A stretch of 64,000 nt of DNA. Origin: Nelumbo lutea (lineage: Eukaryota; Streptophyta; Magnoliopsida; Proteales; Nelumbonaceae). The notes below the pieces were generated by a model. That model was not told the origin of the DNA, did not search any database, and saw nothing but the letters and a program-made list of their open reading frames with translations. The translations under genes were made by a program, and so were the position numbers. Shown here in pieces: positions 37,118 to 49,261 of this stretch. Numbering within the stretch: the stretch's first letter is position 1; each line of letters opens with the position of its first letter. The stretch is taken from positions 63,731,655 through 63,795,654 of the forward strand of contig JAKGHH010000005.1 of assembly GCA_022828595.1 (NCBI GenBank), given 5' to 3'.

Positions 37118-38703
37118 ATTAAATGGGGCCAAGGAAGGGATTGGAAATTAACTCTGCTTAAAACCTAAGTTTGAGAAGATTTTTCTTTAATATGTAGAGT
37201 GCATCGTAGTCTATGAGACAGCTTGGGAAGTAGGAAAGAATATTTAAGGGTTCTCGAGACAATGGTTTAAGTATAGAAAATTGCTAATCATGGCGCATCT
37301 CCTTCTTCCTACTTTTCTTCCATTTTCAAATTGATGGAAGCGCTCTCTCGCTCGCTCTCGGTGGGGCAATTGAAAAAAGACACACTATAGAGAAAGATAT
37401 ATAATGGGAGTTGGCTCCACCTCCACGAATAACGGCCCACAACTTATGCTGTCGGTTTGGTCAAATTTGAATCTAGAAAGAAGAAAGAAGCGTAAGTGTC
37501 AACGCAACTAAAATCAATCTAGAAAAGAGAAGAGCCGCAAATCACGTTAAAAAGTTGGAGAGAAAAACCTTTCACATTGTGTATTGATGAAACAAGATGA
37601 AGTGGCCCCATGTTACCAAAGATGAGATACAATCCACGGTTCTGTTTTTCATACGCCATCTATTGGAACTTCCAAATTAAATTCAATGGTAGAATATTGT
37701 GATGCATCTCTTAGCGATCGTATATATCTCAATCCCATTTCAGGGAACAGTCCCAGAGAGTTGTCCGCATTGAAAAAACCATGTGAATTTGATTGAGGGA
37801 TCTCCTCGATCGTTTTGTTTCGGCTCATTTCCAAATACTGTATTTATAACTGCACCAACTTGGTTTTGTGGCCATGTTATAAGTCTCCACTGAAGACATT
37901 CTCTGCAGGATATTGTGTTGTTGACGGATCAATATTCATTGTCTCAGTTAGTCTCCATTCTTCAATGCTATACGTTTGTGGCTCTTCCATTATCAATATA
38001 TGCATGGTGGTCCAATGGAGTGTGGACGGGCTTGTGCTTTGTCTTGCGACTCAAGAGTCTGCTGAGAAGCTTCCTTCTGTTTGGTTGTCTTATCATTAAT
38101 TCTTTGCTGGACGCCCTCCCTTCTTATTTTGTCTGCTTTCCTCTTGTGTTCTCGTTTTCTCGATCCAGGTTTTGGTTTATAAGGATGTCACTACAGTCCG
38201 AAAGAGAAATAAACTAATGTTCTTTTTGGCCTCGTGTTGATTTTCGAAATAGCTAAATTAGGATGGATGAAGTTAATTTTATGGCTTTTTTTCTTCTCTA
38301 CAATTTATTAATATTTGTTAAAACATTAAAGAGTTCAACTAGGTGCATTCAGTAATATTGGGTATTCATTAAATCATAAAATCAACTAAAAATGTTAAAA
38401 TCTGCTTAGTTTCTATTGGTTCCAAAGTAAACATCATGTTCAATCAACCATGTTTTTTGCTGCCACAGTGGAACGCACTAAATTAAATTCTTTTTTAATT
38501 GATCAAATATATTTTGAATTAAAAAAAAAAGTAGAAATAAACGGTTCAACTTTGAGAACCTAATTAGAGAAAACCTGATATAAGATTAGTGAAGCTGGTG
38601 GATTATTGGGTTGATTGATGGCTGTAGTACAAGCCATGGTGGTATCCTAATGATCAATTGCTGCATAATATCGACAATGGAGTTGGGTCAGTGAATTCCT
38701 TAT
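35836..38703. other. Intergenic; GA microsatellite, no supported gene
   Basis: It contains a (GA)n tract at about 37085-37114 and a short CATACAGAGTCAAATCA duplication near 35.83-35.89 kb. Open frames at 36.5-36.8 and 37.8-38.2 kb show no domain wording and no convincing splicing. Confidence 0.35.
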
Positions 38704-39027
38704 TAAGAGTGTCAATGGAATGGTTTTGGTTTTGGATTGGACCCCGTCCAGTCCAAAATCAATTTAGATGGATTGGATGGACCAATAAGATATATTGGAT
38801 TGGATCAATTTGATTCATTTGTAATAAATTTATATTGGACTGAGTTGGATTAAATCAATATCTTATCTATTGATATAAGATAAGAAAATAGGTGTCAATG
38901 GACTGGGTTTGAGTTAAAATTAATTCAAATCAAAACAAATTTGAACAGATTGATCTGGTCCATTTATAACGGACTGACATCGGACTGGATCGGATTGATC
39001 CAAATCCAGTCCAATTGACACCCCCTA
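38704..39027. mobile_element. GGTGTCAATGGA-ended MITE, copy 2
   Basis: The left end AAGAGTGTCAATGGA and right end TCCAATTGACACCCCCTA are inverted repeats about 320 bp apart. The interior has a second GGTGTCAATGGAC preceded by GATAAGAAAATA, as in the copy at 35.5 kb. A target duplication is not clear. Confidence 0.55.
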
Positions 39028-39247
39028 CTTATGGTATCAGGCACTGTACCATTCATTAATTATTATTTTGTATATATTGAACTGGCCGATCATTATTGTT
39101 GTTTATGAGGCTCCCTTGGTTTATAGTATAAATCTAAACCCGAAGCAAAATTAGATTTCTGCTTGGGTTTGCATGTAGTTATGGTCTGCACTCTTATATG
39201 TAACTATAAAATTTGTACCTTTTGTCTCATTTGAATTTATTTGAAAT

Positions 39248-39480
39248 AAGGTTCAAAATATTGATACGTTTGATATGTCAGAAATGGAGTATTGGACAAT
39301 ATCGGTAGTTTTTTTTTTTAACTTTTTTTAAAAATATGGTTCAGAGGGGCCGGTTTAAGTCCATTCACCCTCTAAACTGGTCGAGACCCCGAAACACCCC
39401 TCATATAGGCATATCGAAAAGCCACCGATACATTATGCATTGGTTGATACAGCCCGATACGTATCGATATTTTGAACGTT
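39248..39480. mobile_element. Palindromic MITE, AAGGTTCAAA family
   Basis: The left end is AAGGTTCAAAATATTGATAC and the right end GTATCGATATTTTGAACGTT. The interior resembles the 59.0-kb copy, sharing GTATTGGACA and the row of CCGATAC motifs. Confidence 0.65.
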
Positions 39481-40029
39481 TAGAAGTGTAAATTTTGCAT
39501 CCAAAAAAAATGATGTAAAACTTACATCATCTTCTTATTCCCTTCATTTTCTTTTATATAAAGATGGGGACCCCGTATTTTTCTTTCCATTCTACTCCTC
39601 TGATCCACTCAAGCAGACAATCTACCTCCTGCGTATTTTCATTTTCTCTCATGTATATAAAGTGGAATCCACACACTCGCTTACCATTTTACTCTTATAT
39701 AAACAAAACAAAGTGAAATTTGAACTCAATCCATTCAAACTTTCATACATTTGCATGGGAATTGCTTTTGTAAATAATAATAATAGATTACGATGAGGAA
39801 GACAGGGCCTGAGGGATTACTAGAAACAATATCTACAATTTTTTGCTAGGAAAAAGAAAATTAAGCAAGGGACATCTTGGTGAGAAGAATAATATGATTA
39901 TGAATAAATGAAGACCAAACAAACCATGCATTGGCACCTGGAAGGAGGGAAAGAATTTGATGGTCTATGTCTCAATTGAGCCTTCAAATGTCTCTCTTTG
40001 TTTTTTTTTAGAATATTTTGAAAAATATG

Positions 40030-40140
40030 CCTATATATATAATACAAATATGTACCGTACAAACCTTGCATTTTATATTTTTAATCCTGTATTTGCAGTA
40101 CTATATATATCTGTATTTATACTCTTCCCCAAACTGAGCC
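40030..40140. mobile_element. Short Tourist-like MITE (GGCTCAGTTTGG family)
   Basis: The right end AAACTGAGCC is followed by TAA. The interior has TACAAATATGTA and CTGTATTTATACTC, as in the better-preserved copy at 63152-63270. Confidence 0.55.
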
Positions 40141-40658
40141 TAACTCATATTTAGAAACAATTTTCTGACATATGAAGTATGAACCCGTCTTATAAAACGC
40201 ACCAGAAGTATTTCTAGATTAAAGTCAAACAGCAACAAAACCGATATATATCCAGAATTTAATATTAATTCCTATCTTCGATCGATCAAACTGCCGGACC
40301 ATTTGGGTCATTAATTCAATAAAATTTCAGTTTAATTTGCTAGATGAATTGCTATAAGAAAAGCTCAAAAGAATCAAAAGCTTACAAACCATTGGATTTT
40401 GATTGTTCAGGCATGGCTCAGGGAACTGGAATGCTTCTGTACGGACTTCATTGCTGAAACAAGAAAAAACAAAAGAAACAACACATATCAGAAGGCAAAC
40501 TTTGAAGTGGTTCAGCAATTATATGCATGTGCCTACATATCCATAGATGAAACCTTGTGAAACTTCACTGTATTATTCATCAGAATACAACCCTTACTTT
40601 CATTTGAAGAATGAAGTACTATCTCTTTTCATAACCCTAATGTGAATCAACACCCTAA

Positions 40659-41054
40659 GGGGGCATTCTTTTTTGGATTTTGAGAAGGAGAAAAGTTTTT
40701 TGATGGGATTTTGGTTCTCATTGACCAAGAAATTTATGTTCTTTCTGCAGATTTCTGTAAGGATTAGAGAAAGTTTATTTTTTTGGGTATTATTTATCCG
40801 CTTAAGTAATACCCATCTTCTAGGTGGGTAAATAACTTTTCCGCTTAGGGGGAAAATTGTCAATACTTAAATGGGACAAAAGTGTCCCTTTTGATAATGA
40901 ATTTTTATGGTTAAAATGGTCATTGCCTTATTTACCTAGGAAATAAAAGAGCATGGGTAAATGCACTTTATTTGGGTAAGTGTTTCTCAGGAAAAATTTA
41001 CCCAAGTAATTGCATTTACCCGAGTAAGTAACTTACCAAAAAATGAATGTGGCC
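40659..41054. mobile_element. 396-bp Tourist-like MITE with TAA target duplication
   Basis: The left end GGGGGCATTCTTTTTTGG and the right end CCAAAAAATGAATGTGGCC are inverted repeats. TAA flanks both sides (40656-40658 and 41055-41057). The interior contains TTACCCAAGTAA/TTTACCCGAGTAA motifs. No coding frame is present. Confidence 0.7.
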
Positions 41055-41298
41055 TAAATGGAAGAATTAATCTTGCTTCTAGTTCACTATGGGTTTCCGC
41101 CACTTGTGTGAATTAATACAAGTATATCGGAAATACACCTGAAGAGAATAATCTTGCCTCCATCCAATTCACCATCCTTGAGTAGCACCGGCCTTACCAT
41201 CCGAACAAGGTAACACTAAAAAAACACGTTAATCTATTAAGTAATACCAAAATAAAAGATTTAAATATATAGGACAAATACATGTAATAACATCGAGG

Positions 41299-41760
41299 TA
41301 GAGGTGTAAATCGGGTCGTGTTGGGCTTAGGGTTTCTGGTCTGTGGGTTGGGCTCCCGTGATATGGCCTATATATGTATGTATAATATAATATAATATAT
41401 ATAAGTAAAATAAAAAAATTATTTTCAATTTTATTATACTATTTTATTTAATTATTGTATATATAAACAATTGTATACATCAAAATTCATATAGAATAAA
41501 CATTTTAAGTTTTTTTTCAATTTTTTTAAATAAATAGCTTCAGCTTGATCCATGGTCCAGCCAAGGCTCGGCCCGTGGCACAAAACATGCCTGCGTGGAC
41601 TCAGACCATGGGTCGTGTCAGGCCCACCCCCCAAAATATCCAAGGGAGGGGGGTATGGCCCAAGACGATCCTCAGACCAACACGACACGACCCGCACTTT
41701 GTATGGGCCACACGTAGGTCGTGTGGTACTTCGCCCAACACAGTTCATTTTACAACTCTA
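41299..41760. mobile_element. 462-bp hAT-type MITE with a perfect 8-bp target duplication
   Basis: CATCGAGG occurs exactly at 41291-41298 and 41761-41768. The ends TAGAGGTGTAAATCGGG and the inverted right end (reading TAGAGTTGTAAAATGA on the minus strand) are imperfect inverted repeats. Both contain GTGTTGGGC further in. An 8-bp duplication and TA-start ends fit the hAT superfamily. Confidence 0.8.
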
Positions 41761-41768
41761 CATCGAGG

Positions 41769-42068
41769 GAGTATTCTAATGCTATCAATAATATATACAA
41801 ATCAAATGATAATAAACCCGCCTATCAAATATCAACAGGAAATTAAAAGCATCAAGGAATTCAGCTTTGATTAAGTGAGTGATCTCCCTAGAATTGAAGG
41901 AAAATCTGTCAACAAATATAAGCGACCCATCCACATACTTTGTTTCTACTAGAAATCATAGAACTCAACCAAATGTAGATAGATTAGTAGTGTAAATACA
42001 AGTAATTTATCATCACTAAGACTACAATGAGGATGTTAAAGGAAAACCACACAGAGAAATGAAACCTA
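41769..42068. other. Intergenic, nothing recognised
   Basis: No gene or repeat ends are visible in this 300-bp stretch. Confidence 0.35.
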
Positions 42069-42136
42069 TGTAATGGCACCGGGACACTTATGTAATGGCA
42101 CAGAGACACTTTATCAAAATGATAAAAGGTTTATAC

Positions 42137-42286
42137 ACTTGCGATGACCAAAAAGAGCCATTCAGGACTTGCAATGGGCATGAAATGTCTTTCGAAACCT
42201 GTAATGAGCATAAAACACCACCTAAAACCTGCGATGAGCAACGACCATCACTTGGGACTAGCGATGGGCATAAAATGGCATTGCTA
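42137..42286 (+). repeat. Five-copy 30-bp minisatellite, open in frame
   Basis: Five 30-bp units start exactly at 42137, 42167, 42197, 42227 and 42257, each with ACNTGCGATG-like wording. As 30 is a multiple of three, the frame from 42095 to 42292 reads five decapeptides of the type TC(D/N)xHxxxxx, for example TCNGHEMSFE and TCNEHKTPPK. The opposite strand is also open. Just upstream, a 22-bp TGTAATGGCACxGxGACACTT unit occurs twice. The whole 65-codon frame could be chance from the repeat; no homologous protein is recognised. Confidence 0.85.
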
Positions 42287-42390
42287 GTTTGAGACAAACC
42301 TAATACATTACCAATGCCTTTTGATAAACACGAAATAGTAACCCATACTATAACGAACGGGGGAGGAGACCAATGACACCTGCCTACGGA

Positions 42391-42949
42391 GAAAGAACGG
42401 ATGTTCGAACACGTTAGTCAAACCCAAATTTTGTCCTTGACACATGGCCATAGGGAAACCCATAAGGGGACTTAGCATACACATGTAATGCAAGAATCCT
42501 TAAGAGAAAGAAAACTTTGTAGGGTCTCGCTGGACACGTAGCGAAATCCCAATGATGATTGATATTCCTTTTGGTCACAACAAGTTATGACAAGGTGCCT
42601 CAAATGTGATAGAACAGATGTTCAACATGTTAGTCAAACCCAAGTTTTGTCCTTGACACATGGCCACACGGAAACCCATAAGGGGACATAGTGTACACAT
42701 GTCATGCAAGAAATCTTAGGAGAAAGAAAAGTTTGTAGGGTCTCGCTGGACACGTAGCGAAATCCCAATGATGATTGATATTCCTTTTGGTCACAACAAG
42801 TTATGACAAGGTGCCTCAAATGTGATAGAACAGATGTTCAACATGTTAGTCAAACCCAAGTTTTGTCCTTGACACATGGCCACACGGAAACCCATAAGGG
42901 GACATAGTGTACACATGTCATGCAAGAAATCTTAGGAGAAAGAAAAGTT
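42391..42949 (+). repeat. 216-bp tandem repeat, about 2.6 copies
   Basis: GTTAGTCAAACCC marks copies at 42413, 42629 and 42845, spaced exactly 216 bp apart. The last two copies are almost identical over their overlap; the first is more diverged. Each includes TAGGGTCTCGCTGGACACGT and CATAAGGGGAC. This may be an expanding tandem array or internal LTR repeats. Confidence 0.85.
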
Positions 42950-45900
42950 AATAAAAATCTTATTTACTAATAAGAAAAATCTTCTTTTAGATCTTTATCC
43001 TTAAAGCCTCTAGATACTCTCCATAAAATAAAGGAACAGAACACTATCTTTGGGGATCATCATCATTATCGTCCGATACTTCTTAGATCTCCTCAAGGAC
43101 AAGGCATACTCGCAGACCTAATTAAGCCCTATTCCATCTTCGTCTTTCAAGGAGACCACTCCGCACAAGTAGAGATAATTGTGAAAAAACATCTTTTTGT
43201 TATACGACAATACGAAATCAAAAGATAAGAAAGAAGAAGAAGACTTTAGACTTTAGAGCATAAATCATCTATTTTAGGCATCAATTTTGGTAAAGATATA
43301 TTTCCCATATTTAGTTGTGTTGTGCATAATATGATTGAGAATGGGGAAGCTCTCCACAAATCTCTACGCCATGTTAATGGAAAAAAGCAATAAAGCATAT
43401 AGAGTTTATGTTTGTTCTTTTTATCTGTTGTTAGACCTAAGCCCTGATAGAAAACTTGTCCTGCTATATTCCAGATCGCTTGCGGTGAATCAGTAGCCAA
43501 TCCTGGGTTCGTCTGTGTGCAGTGTGTCTACAAGACGAGACACACATCTAAATGGACTTTTGCCTTTGGAATGCAAAAGACACTGGGGAAACGTAAACCG
43601 GTTGAAAAGGTTGTCTGGTTAACAACTTCCACGAAGCAACGAGAGATTGCATCAACCAATGAGATGACGCTACTGTATGTGTTCTTCTCCATACTGATTC
43701 TACAAAGATGACAGAACAAGAGTAGTCCATTTAGTCACTGCCTAACACAGAAGCTCATGCAATGCCATGTGTCATCAGATCAGAATTGTTGTTTGGCTTT
43801 TCTTCCACGTAATTAGCACAGCAATTGAAGTGATCCGATGAGCATAAAAAGGCTGATTCCAATATGTGATAGTCACGGTAGCTGGGTCCAGGAACCAAGA
43901 TGCATCGAAACACAGAACACTGAGATTATTAACAGACCCCACCCCATCTCGATCAAGTGGGTTGTTGACTTGGGGGGTCTTGAATCAGACATTAGCAGAG
44001 GAATTACTCGTCATCATTTTCTTTACCATTTTAGATGAGTTTTTTTTTTTTAAGAGTCGTGTGTACGAGATCCGCTGCCCTCTCTCTATTTTCTACGCTT
44101 ATTGCCTCCTTTCATGTCCTTCCTTCATCAGCACCAGAAGTTCAGAACTCTAACACAGTTCTTTGAATGAACAACCGGTGGTCCAGTACCCTTTTTAATT
44201 TAAGAAGGGTGGGGGTGAAGAGAATGCATGGCGAGATAGAAAGTTGCCCTGATGCTTGGGGAATCCAAATATACGGAAAAAGAATAAATGCACTGGATGT
44301 TTTGATGGTTGTGTTTTTTAAAAGCAGCCTCTTGGTTGTTTTCTTCTGTTTACGAAATTATGATGGCCCCCACCTTCCTCACTTGCCCAGTCCTTTCCTC
44401 GGCTCCTCCACTCCCATCTCTGCATGAAGCGTTGCTGAGCAGTGTCGCACTGAGGTCGGCCCCACCCACTTTAAGAGTTATGAGATTGAGCGCTCTAGGG
44501 GTGTTTATTATATATATACACTACAGCTCAAACCGTAAAACCAAATCAAATCAAATAGAACTTGCAGTTTTATTCAGTCAGTAATAAAAAATGATTTGGT
44601 TTAAGTTTTAATTTTTAACTTTTAATTAATAATTGAATAAATCTCTCACTAATATCCTTGAGTTAGAGGTTTAATCCCTTTAAATTTATTGAAAGGTAAA
44701 TGCATGACACACAAATGAATTGGTGGATTGGGTTGTTCACGGGATATATAAATCAAGCTAATGTAGCATCAATGAATTTAACGGTTCAGGACTGTCTCAA
44801 GAGTCAAGATCCTGTGATGAAACTGTGCCTTCAGCCTTGTGTAACATTTTCCGAGAAACTAATAAGCCGAAGAAGTATTGTAATTGTATGTTTCTCTCTC
44901 TCTCTCTCTGTCTCTCCATCTTCCTTCTCTCTCTCTCTTTTAAACATATTATTATTATTCGGGTAAAAGAGAATTGCGTGTACATTGAGATTGGAGAATA
45001 GACAAGACACGAAATAGGGTAAGCAGAAGTGATAGTAAAACTACTAGTAGTAGTTGGTAATAACAGAAACACAAAAAGCAAAAGGTTGCTCGAGTTTCGA
45101 GGCACCGGACGGGCTCTCCGCTTTACCACCTCCACCCCAATTGGGTCACGTATTACGTAACGTACGTACGTCTTTACCCCTTTTGTCTCTACTGAAACGA
45201 AAGAAAATTTTGCACTATTGTGTGTATCGAGGGGTGGTGCGCAGGATAGACTGCTAGCTTAGCTGCTTAGCTAGCTAGAGTACTACTGTCTAGACCAGCC
45301 AGCCTAAAATGAAATGGGGTTTCGTCCTTGGCTGGGTCTGGCTTTTGCCGCTTAAAGGTGATCAGACCCTTCTGGGGCAGCTTTGATGGGGCGAGTGTTA
45401 AGTGGGAAAGAATGAAAGAAAGAAGAAAAGGAGGGTCCTTTTCCCTTTCACCTTTCCTTTCTGCTTTTTGTTTCAGTACTGCTGACTATTGACACGGAGG
45501 GAATTAAAAAGGGAAGTGGCTTTTTAACATCAATTATTGAAAGTTGAAGGTGGGGTTTGACCGCTTTTACTATTATTCTAAGGTGGCGCACGTTAGCCTA
45601 AGTGGCATCGTTCTCGGAGATTCTATTAGTAGAAGGGATCGTAGAGAGAAGAAGAAGAAGCAATGCAAATTCAAAAGCTGTCTACAACCATGCTATGCCA
45701 GACGATTATTCTTTTTGGTTATTGGTTCGAGGAGGCGAGGCGATTGGATCGCGTCGTGTGTTTGTCTGTTTCTCCCTCAAAGCATGATCTTCATTATTAT
45801 ATTAACGTAAATCAAAATCAAACACAAACACTACTTAAACCTTCTCTGCTTAAACAACATGGGATTTTTTGGGTCGTACGCATTGCCTTTAATTTTTTTC

Positions 45901-47160
45901 TTTTTCTTTTGTCGGGCTGTGATCAATATTGCGAAATAAGCAAAAGATTACTGATTAGTGATTAACCCCCCAAAAATAAAGTTTATTATAACAACAATTC
46001 AGAAATCTAAGGTCTCACGTTTCACTGAGGAGTCCTTCTCCTTCATGTGGAAGGGTGTGTTAGAGTCAAAGAGAAAGCTAGCCATATAGATATGTAAGAC
46101 TGGGTATGGTTTGTTAACTGGATTCCGATCAAACATTATAGAAAAATGAGATGGAAAAGTAATGAGAAAGTAATAGAGAGGAATAAAAGCTAGGCACGTG
46201 ATAGACTTCTGATTGAATCAAACTAGCTCCATTAATATATTGTGTGTTTTGTTCAAGTCTTTAGATACCTAAAGGTACATGAAAGAAAGCGATACATTCC
46301 TTAATTCCACATATCACAAGTTGGCTATTTGTTTAAATTTATGTTTATACTAAATTAATTAGATTAATTGTGTATGGCATTGATCCATATAACTAATCTT
46401 CATGTGGGTCTGGTCCAACTTGTTTAAAAAAATGCATCTCTCAGCAATTGTTTTTGTTCTAGCTAGCCATTGGTCTGGGTTGCTGGTCTAACCTAGTTCA
46501 ACCTACCGATCAGATGCCAGTAGATCTCCAATAAAATTAAAACAACTGAACAATATATCGAACTACTCAATCAAGGTAAAGGGTTCAAACCATTTCTTGG
46601 GTTCAAACCCACCGGTCCAATTCCGGTTTGCTAAGTATATAAATTTGTAGTGACCCCCATGTTAGCAAAATGGGATTATTCTGAAGGTGAACAGAAACCA
46701 AAAAAGAAGGAAACAAAGAAAAAAAAGTGCATGTACAACGATGGTTGCTAGAAGACAAACACATGGAATATGGAATATGAAGAAGCAAAGTAATTGAAAA
46801 TGTTGGGAGTGAGTGACGAAGAGAGAGACATGTTGACCGAATATGATTTAGCCGATTATCAACTTGTTTATAGGCTTTTCGTTTCTTTTCTTGTTTTTTT
46901 TTTTTTTTTTTTTAATTTTCTTGAATTCCTGAATCACCGATGAATTGAATTGAGCGAAACATGTATGAATGTACGTGAATGACACTGCTAAAATTAAAAA
47001 ATCTCATTTCCCGGAGAATCTAGAGCGCATCGGCCGCTGACCACAGCTTCGGAATCGATTAACAAATGATTAATGTGTTTACGCTTCTTGCTCTTGCCCT
47101 AATTTGTTGATTAAACAAGTCTATCACAAGAAGAAAAAAATATGAAGCGGGCAGCAAAAC
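42950..47160. other. Intergenic, no supported gene
   Basis: It includes CT microsatellites near 44.90 kb, a palindromic ACGT-rich stretch (TACGTAACGTACGTACGT) near 45.15 kb and an AGCTAGCT-rich stretch near 45.25 kb. Open frames at 45.5-46.0 kb lack domain wording. A CACGTG lies at 46195. Confidence 0.35.
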
Positions 47161-47216
47161 AGAACAAACAAAGAGCTTAAGAGCCTATCGCCTCGACAAG
47201 GTCACGCCCCATATCT

Positions 47217-47758
47217 CACGTGATGGAAGCCGGGGAATGTGGTGGATCGTCGGATGTATGCCACGTGGGCGTCTATGGTCGGGAGGGGCTCGAGAGGAGA
47301 ATATTTGGACACGAGGAGGGAATATTAGGGAGGGTTAGGGAGGGCAGAAGACAAATGCTAGGCGTTGAAAGGGAAGGTTGGAGGCTTGGAGGCTTGAGCG
47401 GGCTGGGTCTGGAGCTGGAGCTGGGTCATATGGGCCACCCTCATTCCGCATGTGGCTTGCAGCCCCGATGTCGCCGGACAACCCTACCTCCTTGACACTT
47501 CTCGCGATATATTCCGTCTTCATTATTTCTCATGACTCACTCAACTCGACCGAGTTGAGAGTTGAGACATCCATCGTTAATACTCCCAAATTCTTTTGGG
47601 ATAGTTTTTTCTTCTTTATTCCTAATGAATCTAATTCTTGCGTGGGACTGTGCTAGTCCCACGTGCACGGCTCGACACTGTCCCCGCATTCCTACACCAT
47701 TAGCTATACAAGTTAGTGAGTTACAGATGCGGCCCTACTTTCTCTCACCTCTCACGTG
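47217..47758. promoter_or_regulatory. Cluster of four G-boxes upstream of KAN4
   Basis: CACGTG occurs at 47217, 47262, 47660 and 47753 within 542 bp of locally GC-richer sequence. Elsewhere in the window the hexamer is sparse (for example 22712, 26786 and 46195). G-boxes bind plant bHLH/PIF and bZIP factors. The cluster ends about 1.5 kb before the KAN4 start codon, so a distal regulatory region is plausible but not shown. Confidence 0.4.
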
Positions 47759-49261
47759 AGCGTCTACTAAAAAAACATAGAAATCAATCTCCAAATCCAA
47801 TATCTCGCGCCTAGTAAAATTCCAGAGTCCAGACAGATATATGACGACCGCCTTCGTTAATTTGCTGGTCTCCGGTGTGAAATGGTCTGGTAATTTCACT
47901 TTTGTATATTTCGTACTTGGGGAATTATCCCGAGTAACTTTCTACTGCTGCGAGAAGGACGACGAGCTGGTAGAGAATTATGTACCTAATACCCTTGCAA
48001 ATTAAGAAATTGTTTTATTATTATTTATTAGACAGTGCATCAGTGCTCTAAATGTCGACTGACTCGGACTGACTAGTTACGGTGAGTCAGTCGACCGGCG
48101 GAAGAAGTTCCTAGTGGATGGACCCGATTCTCCAAATGTGGAAAATTCATGCAGGTTTGGGTGAGCCGATCACTATCGTCTGCAGTTTAGGGGTTCCAAC
48201 GGGTCGGGTTCATTTACACGCATAACCGGCCAGACCTTATCATAAGGCTGAAGGATGTTCTAAGTGGCCCACATTTGTCAAAATTACATATGGGCTTCAA
48301 TAGAGAACACACAAGATCATGATGGTAGTAAGTGAGAGAGTGTGAGATCACCACAGTCCACAGCCAATAGAAGCGTTTTGCTCCATTTTCCTCAAGCAAA
48401 GGAGCCAATGTCTTTTTTTCCCTCCAAGGGCCAAGGATCGTCCGTCCTCCTTTCCTAAAATAAAATATAAATGGAATATTCTGAATTCAGTAAAATAGAA
48501 ATGATGATGCTAATTTCGGTTGTCGAGAAAAACCCGATAAGAATTATTATAATTATTATTTATTAAAAAAACAAAATGACATGAAAATTGAAAACTTTAT
48601 TTGGAGGTTGCCGTTGTGTTGACGTGAGCGACAGATGCTTTCAAAAATCCTTCTCGCAAAAATTAGTACCCCCTTTGATTTTTCGAATTCCAACCATTCC
48701 TTGCAGAAACCACCATTTAATCGCTTCCTCTCTCTCTCTCTCTCTCATACGTCTGTCATATAACTCATACCTCTGCTTCCTTAAAATACACCTCTTACCC
48801 TTTTCACTATCTTTTCCTTCATCGCTTCATTCCAGACACCGACTCTCTTTCTTCCCAACTTTATTTTGTTCATTTTTTAATTGACTAAAGAGCCTCTGCA
48901 ATTCCTTCACATCCGTCTCGCCTTCCTTGGTGTTGTTTATTAACCCTAGAGGGATCCTACTGAAAGCCTATCCTTCTTTGTCTAGCCTTTCTAACTCCCC
49001 TTCGTTCCCATTTATCAACATTCATGCAAATCATAAGCCACTCATGATATGATCACTACCTACTCCCTCCCCATTTAGTTCTCTTCGCATCGTTTGCTTC
49101 CTCCGTTCTTCCATTACTTCTCTCTTTCTTACTTCGACCTGCACCTTGTTCCTTCAATCTCACAATTTTCACTCCGTTTCTTCCTTACTTAACCAAATCC
49201 GGTAAACACTGAATGATCTGAACCGGGTCTCCGCCATTTTATTCTCTCGAGCTCTAACTCT
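47759..49261. other. KAN4 upstream region and probable 5'-UTR
   Basis: From about 48.59 kb the sequence becomes pyrimidine-rich, with a CT repeat near 48731-48746. This is typical of plant leaders. I could not fix a TATA box or transcription start. No upstream coding exon was found. Confidence 0.4.

Larger units (their letters stand above)
39028..40658. other. Intergenic with two MITE copies; small secreted-like ORF only weakly supported
   Basis: It contains the AAGGTTCAAA element at 39248-39480 and a short Tourist-like element near 40030-40140. A 63-codon minus-strand frame (40518-40327) begins with a hydrophobic, signal-like segment. An internal TTGTTTCAG acceptor suggests that part of it is intronic, so I do not call it a gene. 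Confidence 0.35.

Noticed and set aside
40327..40518. 63-codon minus-strand frame with a signal-peptide-like start
   Set aside because: The hydrophobic start coincides with a pyrimidine tract ending in TTGTTTCAG, so it is probably intronic. No secreted-peptide family motif was recognised.
44797..45135. 112-codon minus-strand frame with a hydrophobic N-terminus
   Set aside because: Its second half is an Arg-Glu translation of GA repeats, and there is no family motif.
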